Of a stretch of DNA of 64,000 nucleotides, positions 1-8,569 are shown one piece after another (the stretch's first letter is position 1; each line of letters opens with the position of its first letter). Both the position numbers and the translations under genes were made by a program. Below the pieces are notes generated by a model. It searched no databases. It was not told where the DNA came from and was given only the letters and a program-made list of their open reading frames with translations. Origin of the DNA: Natronosalvus hydrolyticus (GTDB lineage: Archaea; Halobacteriota; Halobacteria; Halobacteriales; Natrialbaceae); contig JAOPJZ010000004.1 in assembly GCA_025517525.1 (NCBI GenBank), positions 1 through 64,000 on the forward strand, written 5' to 3'.

Positions 1-87
1 TCCACCTCAGCATTCACCCTGCTCTCTGGTATGAGAACTGTTCTATGACACCCTCTACTTCGGCTAATCACAGATCGATCGACACCC
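1..87. other. Window edge, unassigned upstream sequence
   Basis: No start codon or complete gene is visible here. By family logic (TAXI-type TRAP loci are ordered substrate-binding protein, DUF1850, permease) the 3' end of a periplasmic binding protein gene would be expected just upstream, but none of the short open frames here can be assigned to it. Confidence 0.3.
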
Positions 88-723
88 GTGTTCACCCGTC
101 GTCCAGTCCGCCTGGGAGCTGCCGTCATCGTCGTCCTCAGCCTCGTCGCCATTTCCAGCCTCGTCGCTGTTTCCGCCTTCGGCCCTGCCTCGAGTCTTTC
201 GAACCTGTCGGATCCGATTGAAACTGCGACCCATCCCGGCGAGGCCAGCGATACCGAGCTGGCTTACACGCTCGTCGTCGCCGACGCTGAAACCGGCGAG
301 ACGCTGCTCGAGATACCGGTCGAAGACCGTGATACCGTCACGCTCGCGTACACCCACAGCGTCGAGAAAACGACGATCGAAGACGTGTACGTCGTCGACG
401 GGACGACACTACGAATGACGGAAATGCGCTTTCAATCACACGGGGCCGGACTGCCGAGTGACGAGTCCGTCCACCGAGACGGCGAGTGGTTCGTCGTCGA
501 CCGTGACGATCGCTACGAAACGGTTCGCGTCGCACCCGGAGCGATTGCTGGCCACGAACTGGTTCTCGAGCGAGACCAACACGGGGACGAACAGGATGAC
601 ACTACGGAAAAGCGCTATGACCTGGTCGAACGCTCGGACGGACCGGTGACGCTGACGATTCGAGAGAACGGAGGGACCGACCCGGTCTCGAGGGATTCCA
701 ACAACGACGAAAAGCCAGGATGA
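88..723 (+). CDS. DUF1850 domain protein, TRAP transporter-associated
   Basis: This 211-residue protein starts at GTG and has one N-terminal hydrophobic segment (about residues 9-31), so it is probably exported or membrane-anchored with its domain outside the cell. The DUF1850 core follows, with the recognisable stretches THSVEKT and FQSHGAGLPS. DUF1850 proteins occur almost only beside TAXI-type TRAP transporters, and the permease starts 10 bp downstream, so the two are co-transcribed and probably work together. The biochemical role of DUF1850 is unknown. The C-terminal 30 residues are charged and look disordered. Confidence 0.85.
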   Translation: MFTRRPVRLGAAVIVVLSLVAISSLVAVSAFGPASSLSNLSDPIETATHPGEASDTELAYTLVVADAETGETLLEIPVEDRDTVTLAYTHSVEKTTIEDVYVVDGTTLRMTEMRFQSHGAGLPSDESVHRDGEWFVVDRDDRYETVRVAPGAIAGHELVLERDQHGDEQDDTTEKRYDLVERSDGPVTLTIRENGGTDPVSRDSNNDEKPG

Positions 724-733
724 GGGTGTACAC

Positions 734-3451
734 ATGAGCGTAGATACAGGCGGCACCGACGAATTATCCGAAGCCGAGCAAGAGCAGATTTTACAGGAAG
801 TCGAAAGACGGCGGACGCTGACCGGTCGCCTGGCGATGTTCGTCGCGCTCATCGGAATTTCGTTTTCGGCGTTCCAGATGTGGATCGCAGCCAGGAGTTT
901 TATTTTCGACGTGACCATCCCGCTGTATGGGACCGTCCGACTGGGGTCGCTGCAGCTCTTACAGGTGAACGCGATTCACGTCACCTTCGCGCTGGTTCTC
1001 GCATTCTTGCTCTTTCCGGCGAGTCGCGGTAACGGCCCCATAACACGCCGACTCGGTCGGATTGAACCGACCGTTCGTGGCCGGTTCGGGCCCGACCACG
1101 CACTGACCACCGTGGTCTCGAGAGTGGCCGCTTTCGGCCGGTGGGCCGTACTCGACCCCGATATGAACCGGGTAACACCGATCGACGTCGTCATGATCGT
1201 CCTCGCGATTTTGCCCGCCCACTACATCGTCACCCAGTGGGACGAAATTCGATCAATCGCCCTCTTTCGGTTCGAGGACACACAGGGAATTCACGACGTG
1301 TTGCCCTTTCTCGAGCCACCCGTGATGGCCATTGCCTGGCTCGGAATTCCGGTCGACGAAGCCTCGTATGCGTTCTGGCTGGGCGTGCTCGGCCTGTTGC
1401 TCGTACTCGAGGCAACGCGACGGGCCCTTGGCGTCTTGCTCATGAGTCTCGTCGGCATGTTCATCGTGTACGCCCGCTGGGGGTATCTCGTCCCTCGAGA
1501 TTCTCCGCTCGGCGCGCTCGCAATCCAACCCGAAAACTGGGAGAATATCGTCTACAACCTCTGGTACACCGTCGAAGCCGGGGTGTTCTCCACGCCAGTG
1601 ACAGTCAGCGTCCGGTTCATCTATATTTTCATCCTCTTCGGTGCGTTCCTCGAGATGAGCGGCGCTGGCAAGTGGTTCATCGATCTGGCGTACTCGCTGA
1701 CGGGAACACGGAAGGGCGGTCCGGCGAAAGCCAGCGTCGTCTCGAGTGGCTTCATGGGGATGCTCTCGGGGTCCTCCATCGCGAACACCGTGACGACGGG
1801 AGCGTTTACGATTCCGCTAATGAAGCGCTCGGGGTATTCCCCGGAGTTCTCGGGGGCCGTCGAATCGTCTTCCTCTTCCGGTGGACAGATGCTCCCGCCA
1901 GTGATGGGTGCTGCCGCGTTCCTGATCGTCGAGTTCACCGGAACGCCGTATGCCGACGTGATCATCGCTGCCACCCTTCCCGCAGTTGCCTTCTTTTTCG
2001 GGATGTGGGTCATGGTCCACTTCGAGGCAGTTCGCGGGGGTATCGGCGGTCTTCCCCGGGCGGAACTCCCCGATACGCGGTCGAAACTGCGCACGGGGTG
2101 GTTCTACCTGGTTCCAATCGTCCTGCTCCTGTACTTCCTCATCATCGCCCGGTTTTCGATCAACCGCGCGGGCTGGTTCACCATCGTCGCCGTCGTCGCA
2201 CTCATCGCGTTCGTCGCCGCCTACGACAAGCGATCTCGAGGGCCGCTGATCGCCACCATAGTCGTCCTCTTTTTCCTGCAGGCAGCCAGTTACGCCGCAG
2301 TCGGCGGCGGCCTCGTCGACGCACTCTTGGTCGGGCTCGGCCTCGAGAGCGCGGGCGAGCCACGCGGTATCGAATCGGCCCTGTTTGGCGCGGCGAGCGG
2401 TCTCGGCACCATCGTGGTTTTCGTGAGCGTGGCGTTCTTGCTCGCCCAGCCCCGAACCGAGGCGCCACTCCTCGAACTCGACGACGCTGTCGACGATTCG
2501 GCCCAGCGGATGGCCGAGAAAATCGGTCGGCCAACGCTTGCCGGCAACCGTGCCTATCGGTTCAGTGCCTTCGTCCTGAAATCGATGGACTCGGGAGCCA
2601 GAACGGCCACCACGGTCGTCATCGCCGTCGCGGCTGCCGGCGTGATTCCCGGAGTCATTAGCGTTTCCGGGCTCGGGCCGAACCTGGCCGCGCTCATTGA
2701 CGCCGTCAGCGGTGGGTCGATGCTGGCGCTCCTCGTGTTGACCGGTATCGCCTCGATTATCTTCGGGATGGGGATGCCAACCACCGCAATGTACATCATC
2801 CTGATCGCCATGCTCGGCGGCCCAATCGAGGCTGCGGGTATCGCGATTCTGGCAGCCCATCTGTACGTGCTGTACTTCGGATTGATGGCCGACGTGACGC
2901 CACCTGTCGCAGTCGCCGCATTCGCGGGGGCCGGCGTCGCCAAAGCCGACGAGTTCGCGACGGCGATAATCGCGTTTTTGCTCTCGCTCAACAAGGTCCT
3001 GGTGCCGTTCGCGTTCGTCTTCTCACCCGGTATTATGCTGTTGCGACAACGCAACGGCGAGTGGGAGGTCATCGGCTGGGCCGACGTATTCGATCTCGGC
3101 TTTTTCGTCCCCGAAGTCGTCATCCCCGTCGTTTCCATGTTCCTTGGCGTGTACGCACTCGGTGTGACGATTATCGGCTATCAGTACGCCAGCGTGAAAC
3201 GGCTTAACCGGGCCCTGTACGCCATCGCATCCGTCCTTTTGATGGTGCCTGAAATTCCGCTGTTGCTCGCTGAAGGAGTATTCACTCTCGCAGGCATTCC
3301 TTCCGACCTGCTCATCTTCTCGATTACCGGGACCCTCAGAGCCGTCGGACTCGTCATGCTCGTCGCGCTCTCACAGCAAAACAGATCACGAGGGAAAACG
3401 CTCGAGAAAAGCCCCACAGCGGAAAAAGACGGTCGGGCCGCCAAGGACTAA
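734..3451 (+). CDS. TRAP transporter permease, fused DctQ-DctM type (TAXI family)
   Basis: This 905-residue polytopic membrane protein matches the fused small-plus-large permease of TAXI-type TRAP transporters, which import organic acids or similar solutes using ion gradients and an extracellular binding protein. The N-terminal third carries several membrane segments (DctQ-like). The DctM-like part has the family signatures SGSSIANTVTTGAF near residue 345 and GMGMPTTAMY near residue 680. The last ~20 residues are charged and cytoplasmic. It is cotranscribed with the DUF1850 gene. The substrate cannot be told from sequence; the binding protein is probably just outside the window. Confidence 0.93.
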   Translation: MSVDTGGTDELSEAEQEQILQEVERRRTLTGRLAMFVALIGISFSAFQMWIAARSFIFDVTIPLYGTVRLGSLQLLQVNAIHVTFALVLAFLLFPASRGNGPITRRLGRIEPTVRGRFGPDHALTTVVSRVAAFGRWAVLDPDMNRVTPIDVVMIVLAILPAHYIVTQWDEIRSIALFRFEDTQGIHDVLPFLEPPVMAIAWLGIPVDEASYAFWLGVLGLLLVLEATRRALGVLLMSLVGMFIVYARWGYLVPRDSPLGALAIQPENWENIVYNLWYTVEAGVFSTPVTVSVRFIYIFILFGAFLEMSGAGKWFIDLAYSLTGTRKGGPAKASVVSSGFMGMLSGSSIANTVTTGAFTIPLMKRSGYSPEFSGAVESSSSSGGQMLPPVMGAAAFLIVEFTGTPYADVIIAATLPAVAFFFGMWVMVHFEAVRGGIGGLPRAELPDTRSKLRTGWFYLVPIVLLLYFLIIARFSINRAGWFTIVAVVALIAFVAAYDKRSRGPLIATIVVLFFLQAASYAAVGGGLVDALLVGLGLESAGEPRGIESALFGAASGLGTIVVFVSVAFLLAQPRTEAPLLELDDAVDDSAQRMAEKIGRPTLAGNRAYRFSAFVLKSMDSGARTATTVVIAVAAAGVIPGVISVSGLGPNLAALIDAVSGGSMLALLVLTGIASIIFGMGMPTTAMYIILIAMLGGPIEAAGIAILAAHLYVLYFGLMADVTPPVAVAAFAGAGVAKADEFATAIIAFLLSLNKVLVPFAFVFSPGIMLLRQRNGEWEVIGWADVFDLGFFVPEVVIPVVSMFLGVYALGVTIIGYQYASVKRLNRALYAIASVLLMVPEIPLLLAEGVFTLAGIPSDLLIFSITGTLRAVGLVMLVALSQQNRSRGKTLEKSPTAEKDGRAAKD

Positions 3452-3533
3452 TAGGGACTATTGTAGCCCCTTACCGATGATCGATACCCCGCTAGACCGA
3501 TACCCGCTAACCAGCTCCAGTAGTCCCTGTAAT

Positions 3534-4772
3534 TCAATCGTCTTCGACGACCATCGAGGGGCGGGCCATGGCCCCGAAGCCGCGCTCGAGGTCGCCAAGC
3601 AAGTCCTCGGTCCCTTCGACACCAACCGACACCCGAATGAGGGTATCAGAAATGCCGAGCACTTCCCGTTCCTCGGGAGACAGCGGTTCGTGGGTCATCC
3701 CCGCCGGGAGTTCGATCAGGCTCTCGACCCCACCAACGCTGACGGCGAGGGTGAACTCCTCGAGCGCCTCGAGGAAGCGTTTGGCGTCGGCGAGTTCGTC
3801 CTCGAGTTCGAACGAGAGGATGCCGCCGTAGCCGTCCATCTGCTCGCTCGCGAGGTCGTGTTGTGGGTGACTTTCGAGACCGGGATAGTGCACAGCAGTG
3901 ACTTCCTCGCGGTCCTCGAGGAACGCCGCAACGGCCATCGCGTTCCGCTCGTGTTGGGCCATGCGCAACGGGAGGGTCTTGAGGCCCCGGAGTACCAGAT
4001 AGCTGTCGAACGGCGCGAGCATATCGCCGACGCCGACTTGCTGCTGGAAGCGCAGTTCCTCGGCCAGTGCGTCGTCGTTCGTGATGACCGCGCCGCCGAC
4101 GGAGTCGGAGTGGCCGTTCAGGTACTTCGTAGTGCTGTGAGCGACGACATCCGCGCCCAGCTCGAGCGGGCGCTGGAAGTACGAACTGGCGAACGTGTTG
4201 TCGACGCCGAAGGTCGCGTCGTAGCTCTCGGCAATTCCTGCAATCGCTTCGATGTCACAGAGCGCGATGGTCGGGTTCGTCGGTGTCTCCATCCAGACGA
4301 ACTCCGTGTCATCAGTGACGGCGGCCGCCACCGCGTCGGTATCTGTCGCGTCGACGAACGTCACCTCGAGGCCGAGTCGTCCCTCGAACACGGCCTCGAG
4401 CATCCGTCGGGTTCCCGCATACAGGTCGTCGAACGCGACGATGTGGTCGCCGGGTTCGACACACGAGAGGATCGTGGTGAAGATGGCCGCAGTTCCCGAA
4501 GAAAACGCCATGGCGTGCTCACCGCCCTCGAGGCTCGCTAGTCGTTTTTCCAGCGCGTGTCGCGTTGGATTCGACAGTCGCGAGTAGACGAACTCGCCGG
4601 CGTCGGGGTCGATGTCCTCCAGACTCATCTCCGTGTCCAGGCCCGGGAGCGCGAACGTCGAGGAGAGATGAATCGGCGACACGACGTCACCAGCCTCGCT
4701 GCCGGTCCGGAACGGTTCTTCACCCTCCGTCACGGCGAGGGTCTCGAGCAGTGAGTCGCGATCTGATTCCAT
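3534..4772 (-). CDS. Trans-sulfuration PLP enzyme (cystathionine gamma-synthase/lyase family)
   Basis: This is a fold-type I PLP enzyme of the Cys/Met metabolism family, which interconverts cystathionine, homocysteine and cysteine or sulfhydrylates activated homoserine. I chose the ATG giving 412 residues starting MESDRDSLLE. The open frame runs 82 codons further upstream, but that stretch is not protein-like and contains the mobile-element hairpin at 4960-4979. Visible signatures are YSRLSNPT (64-71), SSGTAAI (91-97), DNTFAS (191-196) and the PLP-binding lysine K216 in HSTTKYLNGH. Length is typical. It converges with the TRAP permease gene. Sequence alone does not separate gamma-synthase, gamma-lyase and sulfhydrylase activity. 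Confidence 0.9.
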   Translation of the reverse strand: MESDRDSLLETLAVTEGEEPFRTGSEAGDVVSPIHLSSTFALPGLDTEMSLEDIDPDAGEFVYSRLSNPTRHALEKRLASLEGGEHAMAFSSGTAAIFTTILSCVEPGDHIVAFDDLYAGTRRMLEAVFEGRLGLEVTFVDATDTDAVAAAVTDDTEFVWMETPTNPTIALCDIEAIAGIAESYDATFGVDNTFASSYFQRPLELGADVVAHSTTKYLNGHSDSVGGAVITNDDALAEELRFQQQVGVGDMLAPFDSYLVLRGLKTLPLRMAQHERNAMAVAAFLEDREEVTAVHYPGLESHPQHDLASEQMDGYGGILSFELEDELADAKRFLEALEEFTLAVSVGGVESLIELPAGMTHEPLSPEEREVLGISDTLIRVSVGVEGTEDLLGDLERGFGAMARPSMVVEDD

Positions 4773-4949
4773 AGCTGACAGACCGAGGGCTGGATAGGAA
4801 AACGTTCGGATTTTGCAGTAATATTCGCCGTAATCAGTTATTATCGGCAAGTATTTCTTCAGTTTGGTGTACCGATTCGCGAAAATGGATTGACGGCTGA
4901 CTCGGAGGAAAGGCGGGCCTGGGAGATGCGGACTCGAGTGCTCGGCGGG

Positions 4950-4990
4950 AATTGAGCTACCCACGACTGAAGTCGTGGGATTCAGCGTGG
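4950..4990 (-). mobile_element. Solitary hairpin resembling an IS200/IS605-TnpB right end
   Basis: A perfect 9-bp stem with a GA loop (4960-4979, cccacgact/agtcgtggg) lies in a short flank typical of haloarchaeal TnpB element ends. Read on the minus strand the stem-loop is identical to the one at 14795-14814. No tnpA or tnpB is adjacent, so this is a relic or a solo omega-RNA-like end. It sits in the upstream region of the trans-sulfuration gene. Confidence 0.5.
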
Positions 4991-5027
4991 ACTCCCGTTC
5001 TGGCCTCAATAACTCCATCAGTCTCTT

Positions 5028-5648
5028 TCAGACCCGTTCGATAGCCGCACGACCGCTCGTCGCGCTCTGTATCCGGTCACGGAGGGCGGCGGCGTCGGCC
5101 ACCGGAACACGAACGACAAAACCCACATCTGCGGTGTACTCCGCCTCGAACTCGAGACCCTCGCTCTCGAGGATGCCGCGGACGGTCCCCGAATCGTCGT
5201 ACTCGAGGGTGATCGACAGCCGCTCGTGGGGTCGCTCTTCGACGACGCCGGCAGCGTCGACGGCGTCTTTGACCGCTCTGGAGTACGCTCGCACGAGGCC
5301 GCCCACCCCGAGGTTCGTCCCCCCGTAGTAGCGAGTGACCACGACGGCGACGTTCTCGAGGTCGCGCTGTGTCAGGACGTTGAGTGCCGGTTTGCCCGCC
5401 GAGCCGGTGGGTTCACCGTCGTCGCTCGAGTACTCGCGAAGGAGTCCCTCGGTGTCCGCGCGGACGCGGTACGCTGGGACGTTGTGTGTGGCATCGTCGT
5501 ACTCGGTTTCGACGGACTCGACGAACGATTCCGCCCCCTCGACGGATTCGACGGGGCGAACGTGGCCGATGAACTCCGAGCCTTGCACGACGAATCTGGC
5601 GGTGGCGGCCGACTCGACGGTGCGGTAGGTCGCCGACTCGTCGGTCAC
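5028..5648 (-). CDS. YigZ / IMPACT family protein
   Basis: This 206-residue protein starts at GTG (MTDESATYR). It carries the UPF0029 N-terminal domain of the YigZ/IMPACT family, with SDDGEP (75-80), RYYGG (106-110) and GGLVRAYS (116-123). The C-terminal ~65 residues form the ferredoxin-like second domain. Eukaryotic IMPACT regulates the eIF2alpha kinase Gcn2; the role of prokaryotic YigZ is unsettled but may involve RNA or ribosome binding. It is monocistronic as far as can be seen. Confidence 0.9.
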   Translation of the reverse strand: MTDESATYRTVESAATARFVVQGSEFIGHVRPVESVEGAESFVESVETEYDDATHNVPAYRVRADTEGLLREYSSDDGEPTGSAGKPALNVLTQRDLENVAVVVTRYYGGTNLGVGGLVRAYSRAVKDAVDAAGVVEERPHERLSITLEYDDSGTVRGILESEGLEFEAEYTADVGFVVRVPVADAAALRDRIQSATSGRAAIERV

Positions 5649-5852
5649 GGGCGATCACCGGTCTCCGAAACTCGACAGTCACCGGGCGAGTTGCGATGAG
5701 CCTCGAGCGGTACCGCCAGCTGGCGCATACGGGAGCTTTCGAGGGCGGAGAAAAGATACTGTTGGTCAGCGAGTCGCTCGAGTTACCGCCATCGTCCGTG
5801 ACACCAGTACCGGATGGCGACGGTTCAAGAGGCTCCGTTCCATAGTGCGGTT

Positions 5853-6218
5853 ATGGACACCCTCTTGTTGGTTTTGCTCGTGGCCATCCCGGTGTTTGTC
5901 CAGGTGTTACTCGCCGCCTTCGTCCACTACGACGCGACGGACGTCGGGATGAAAAATCCGAATCGGTGGACGGCTATCGTCTTTTTTGTCCCGATTTACG
6001 GGGTTATCGTCTACATCCTCGCCAGAAGCGAACTCTCCTACGACCCGGAAACGGACCCCTACAAAGGTGGGAAAGTGAACGTCCACCCCTCGAGAGCCGA
6101 CGAGGTTCCCTGGGACGTTCGCGACGGCGAGGAGACGGACGGCGAAAACGAGTGGAACGACCCCGTCGATATCGACGACCTCGAGGTGGAGAACGGAGAA
6201 TCAGAACGAAACGAGTAG
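5853..6218 (+). CDS. Small membrane protein, PLDc_N-like
   Basis: I prefer the ATG giving 121 residues (MDTLLLVLL...) because the membrane segment then begins at residue 2; an in-frame ATG 39 bp upstream adds a non-conserved-looking leader. There are two hydrophobic helices (about 2-25 and 43-63) ending in IYGVIVYILARSE, which resembles the PLDc_N membrane module (a tryptophan-rich two-helix domain ending in an arginine). A long acidic cytoplasmic tail follows. Function unknown. Confidence 0.7.
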   Translation: MDTLLLVLLVAIPVFVQVLLAAFVHYDATDVGMKNPNRWTAIVFFVPIYGVIVYILARSELSYDPETDPYKGGKVNVHPSRADEVPWDVRDGEETDGENEWNDPVDIDDLEVENGESERNE

Positions 6219-6290
6219 GTGGACGCCGATCACCGCCCGAGGGGCAGTGTAGCCGGAAAAGCCTTGCACCCCGACTGACTCTATCGAGAT

Positions 6291-8417
6291 GTGATACGTC
6301 GGTTGACCGCACTCCTGTTGGCACTGTTGTTGATAAGTAGCCTCGGTGTGGTCGCGGGTGTTCCCGGATCGGATCGGGACACAGCAAGCGTCCCGAGTGA
6401 CGACGCGGAAGTGACCCACAGTACGGCCAGTGTGGCCGCCACCCCGACGAGCCCCGGAACCAGCGACGAAACGCCGTTGATTCGAGAATCGATCGTCCTG
6501 GAGCAACGGCCGGACGAACCCGGCGTCATCGGCGCGACCGTCACCTACGAGGTCCCCGACGCGGTAACGGAACTAACCGTGCGGCCGGACGCCCACGCAA
6601 CGGTTACGGACTCGAACGGCTTCGAACCCGCAGCGGGCGGGACCTACAAGTGGTCCACAGGCGATGGCACTCCCTCGTTGACCCTCGAGGTCGAGGCCAA
6701 TCGGACGAACGAGGGTCGCCATATTCACCAGCAGGCTGACCGACATGCAGCCACACACGCGAACGAACACACACAGACCGACGCTGACGAACACGCACAC
6801 GACCACGAAGACGGCCGCACGTTCGTCGAAACGGGCGAGTGGGGGATCGTCGCGGTACCACAGTTCGAACTCGGATGGATCCAGCGGGCACCCGTCGGTA
6901 CCGACCGAACGGTGACCGTCGATGGCCCCGGCGTCGCCGGCACTGACATCGTTTACTTCGGCGAATCGACGACCTACACGGAGACGGTTCGCGGGGAGAC
7001 CATCACCCTGGTCGTCCCCGACGCGGCCGACCTCGAGGAGTCGCCGACCGACGTGCTCGATTCGCTCGCTACGGCCAGCAACGAACTGCGCGTCGGAGCC
7101 CGAAGTGCGAACGTGCTCGTCGTCGCCGCCCCAACCGGCACCGTCGAGTGGGGAGCAAACGGCATCCAGTACGGCGACAGCGATGCCTGGGTGAGAGACG
7201 ACGCCCGACTGGACGTCCCCGGCAACGTCTGGCTCCACGAGTACGTCCACACGCGACAGGCGTTCGCCAGCAGCGATATCGACCCGGCCGTCGCCTGGCT
7301 CATCGAAGGGCAAGCCGAGTACTACGCCGCGACGCTGACCTACGAACAGGGCCACATCGACCACCGCGAGTTCCGGCGGTTCCTCGAGGAAGGCGGGGAG
7401 TCACCGTACGCAGACGGCGTGCTCGCCGATCCCGGAACCTGGCAGGACCCGCTCACCGACTACGTCAAGGGCCCGCTCGTCTACGGCGCGGTCGACCGAC
7501 AGCTCCGTCTCGAGAGCGACGGCGAGTACACCCTCGAGGATGTGTTCCGGACGCTCAACCGGGCCGACAAGCCCGTGATCGAACGCGACTGGCTCGAGGC
7601 ACTCGAGCGAACGGGTGGTTCTCCAGTTCGGGAGTACACGATGACCTACACGCACACGGATTCGACGCCCGAAAGCTGGGACAGGCACGCACACGAGCGG
7701 GCGTTCGGCCAGCCGACGCCGGCGTTCGAGTACTCGCTTGCGGCCGGCGAACCGCTGGCGTTCGAGGGCTTGCTCGAGCGAAGCACACGCACCGAACCCA
7801 GGCCAGTCCTCGTCGGCGAGACGATGACCGTCCCGATTGCCGTCGACAACCACGGCGATCGTGAGGGGACCTACCGGGCAACCCTGCAGGTCGACGGTAC
7901 CCTCGTCGCCGACGCCGACGGAACGCTCGATGCGGGCGGTTCGACCGTCGAACACCTCACCTGGACCCCCGAGGCACCCGGCCGGTACGCGCTGTCGCTC
8001 GGCGACGAACCCGTGACGATCGACGTCATCGAGCCAGCCGACCTGACGGTGACCGCCCTCGAGGTGTCACCCGAGTCCGTCGAACCCGGCGACCCCGTGA
8101 CCGTTCGGGCAACCGTCGAAAACGACGCCTCTCGAGTGGGACAGACGACCCTCGAGTTCCGGACCAGTGGCGGCGTTGCAGACGAACAACAGGTGACGCT
8201 GGCACCGGGTGACACGACGACCGTCGAGACGACAATTACCTTCGAACGGGAAGCCCACCACGAAATCGCCGTCGGCGATCACCGGGTAACGGTGGCCGTC
8301 GAACGAAGCCTCACTTCGCAAGCGAGCGGTACCACCGATTCGATTCCCGGCTACACCGCAGGTGCAGCCGTGATCGCGTTGCTATCGCTCGTCCTCGTGG
8401 GCAGACGTGCGTGGTAA
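6291..8417 (+). CDS. Secreted, membrane-anchored gluzincin-like metalloprotease with CARDB-like repeats
   Basis: This 708-residue protein has a GTG start, a signal peptide (LTALLLALLLISSLGVVAG), a catalytic-type HEYVH motif at 316-320 and a Glu 19 residues later (E339 in WLIEGQAEYY), the spacing of gluzincin zinc proteases. About residues 480-670 read as two beta-rich, CARDB-like extracellular modules, followed by a C-terminal membrane helix and RRAW. Residues about 144-175 hold a striking histidine-rich acidic segment with nine histidines, which could bind zinc. The likely location is the cell surface. The substrate is unknown and no operon partner is obvious. Confidence 0.75.
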   Translation: MIRRLTALLLALLLISSLGVVAGVPGSDRDTASVPSDDAEVTHSTASVAATPTSPGTSDETPLIRESIVLEQRPDEPGVIGATVTYEVPDAVTELTVRPDAHATVTDSNGFEPAAGGTYKWSTGDGTPSLTLEVEANRTNEGRHIHQQADRHAATHANEHTQTDADEHAHDHEDGRTFVETGEWGIVAVPQFELGWIQRAPVGTDRTVTVDGPGVAGTDIVYFGESTTYTETVRGETITLVVPDAADLEESPTDVLDSLATASNELRVGARSANVLVVAAPTGTVEWGANGIQYGDSDAWVRDDARLDVPGNVWLHEYVHTRQAFASSDIDPAVAWLIEGQAEYYAATLTYEQGHIDHREFRRFLEEGGESPYADGVLADPGTWQDPLTDYVKGPLVYGAVDRQLRLESDGEYTLEDVFRTLNRADKPVIERDWLEALERTGGSPVREYTMTYTHTDSTPESWDRHAHERAFGQPTPAFEYSLAAGEPLAFEGLLERSTRTEPRPVLVGETMTVPIAVDNHGDREGTYRATLQVDGTLVADADGTLDAGGSTVEHLTWTPEAPGRYALSLGDEPVTIDVIEPADLTVTALEVSPESVEPGDPVTVRATVENDASRVGQTTLEFRTSGGVADEQQVTLAPGDTTTVETTITFEREAHHEIAVGDHRVTVAVERSLTSQASGTTDSIPGYTAGAAVIALLSLVLVGRRAW

Positions 8418-8489
8418 GGACGCCTCGAGTGGCGATGGGGCGCCTCGACGGTGGTGTCGCTTCGGCTGTGGATCGAGTGAGAGAAAACG

Positions 8490-8569
8490 CTAGTATCCTC
8501 CCAAACGCTGTGTGAAACCGGACACCCGGGACCGGTTTCACGCATCCGTTCAGGATTGTGAAGCCACTA
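8490..8569 (+). repeat. MITE-like palindromic element, copy A
   Basis: An 80-bp element starts ctagt and ends ccacta. Inner arms gtgaaaccgg (8512-8521) and ccggtttcac (8532-8541) form a 10-bp stem; the outer ends tcctccca and ttgtgaag are imperfectly inverted. Its last three bases (cta) are the complement of the TAG stop of aspartate kinase. It lies between convergent genes. It is nearly the same as copy B at 35834, apart from a 7-base gap. Confidence 0.7.

Noticed and set aside
1141..2661. Long plus-strand open frame (506 codons) inside the TRAP permease
   Set aside because: It is Arg/Pro-rich, lies in another frame of a clear membrane transporter and has no family signature; such shadow frames are usual in high-GC DNA.
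3477..4541. 354-codon plus-strand frame opposite the trans-sulfuration gene
   Set aside because: It is acidic by mirror codon use only; the minus strand has every PLP-enzyme motif.
4773..5018. N-terminal extension of the trans-sulfuration protein (82 codons)
   Set aside because: The stretch contains the TnpB-end hairpin and has no similarity to the family start.
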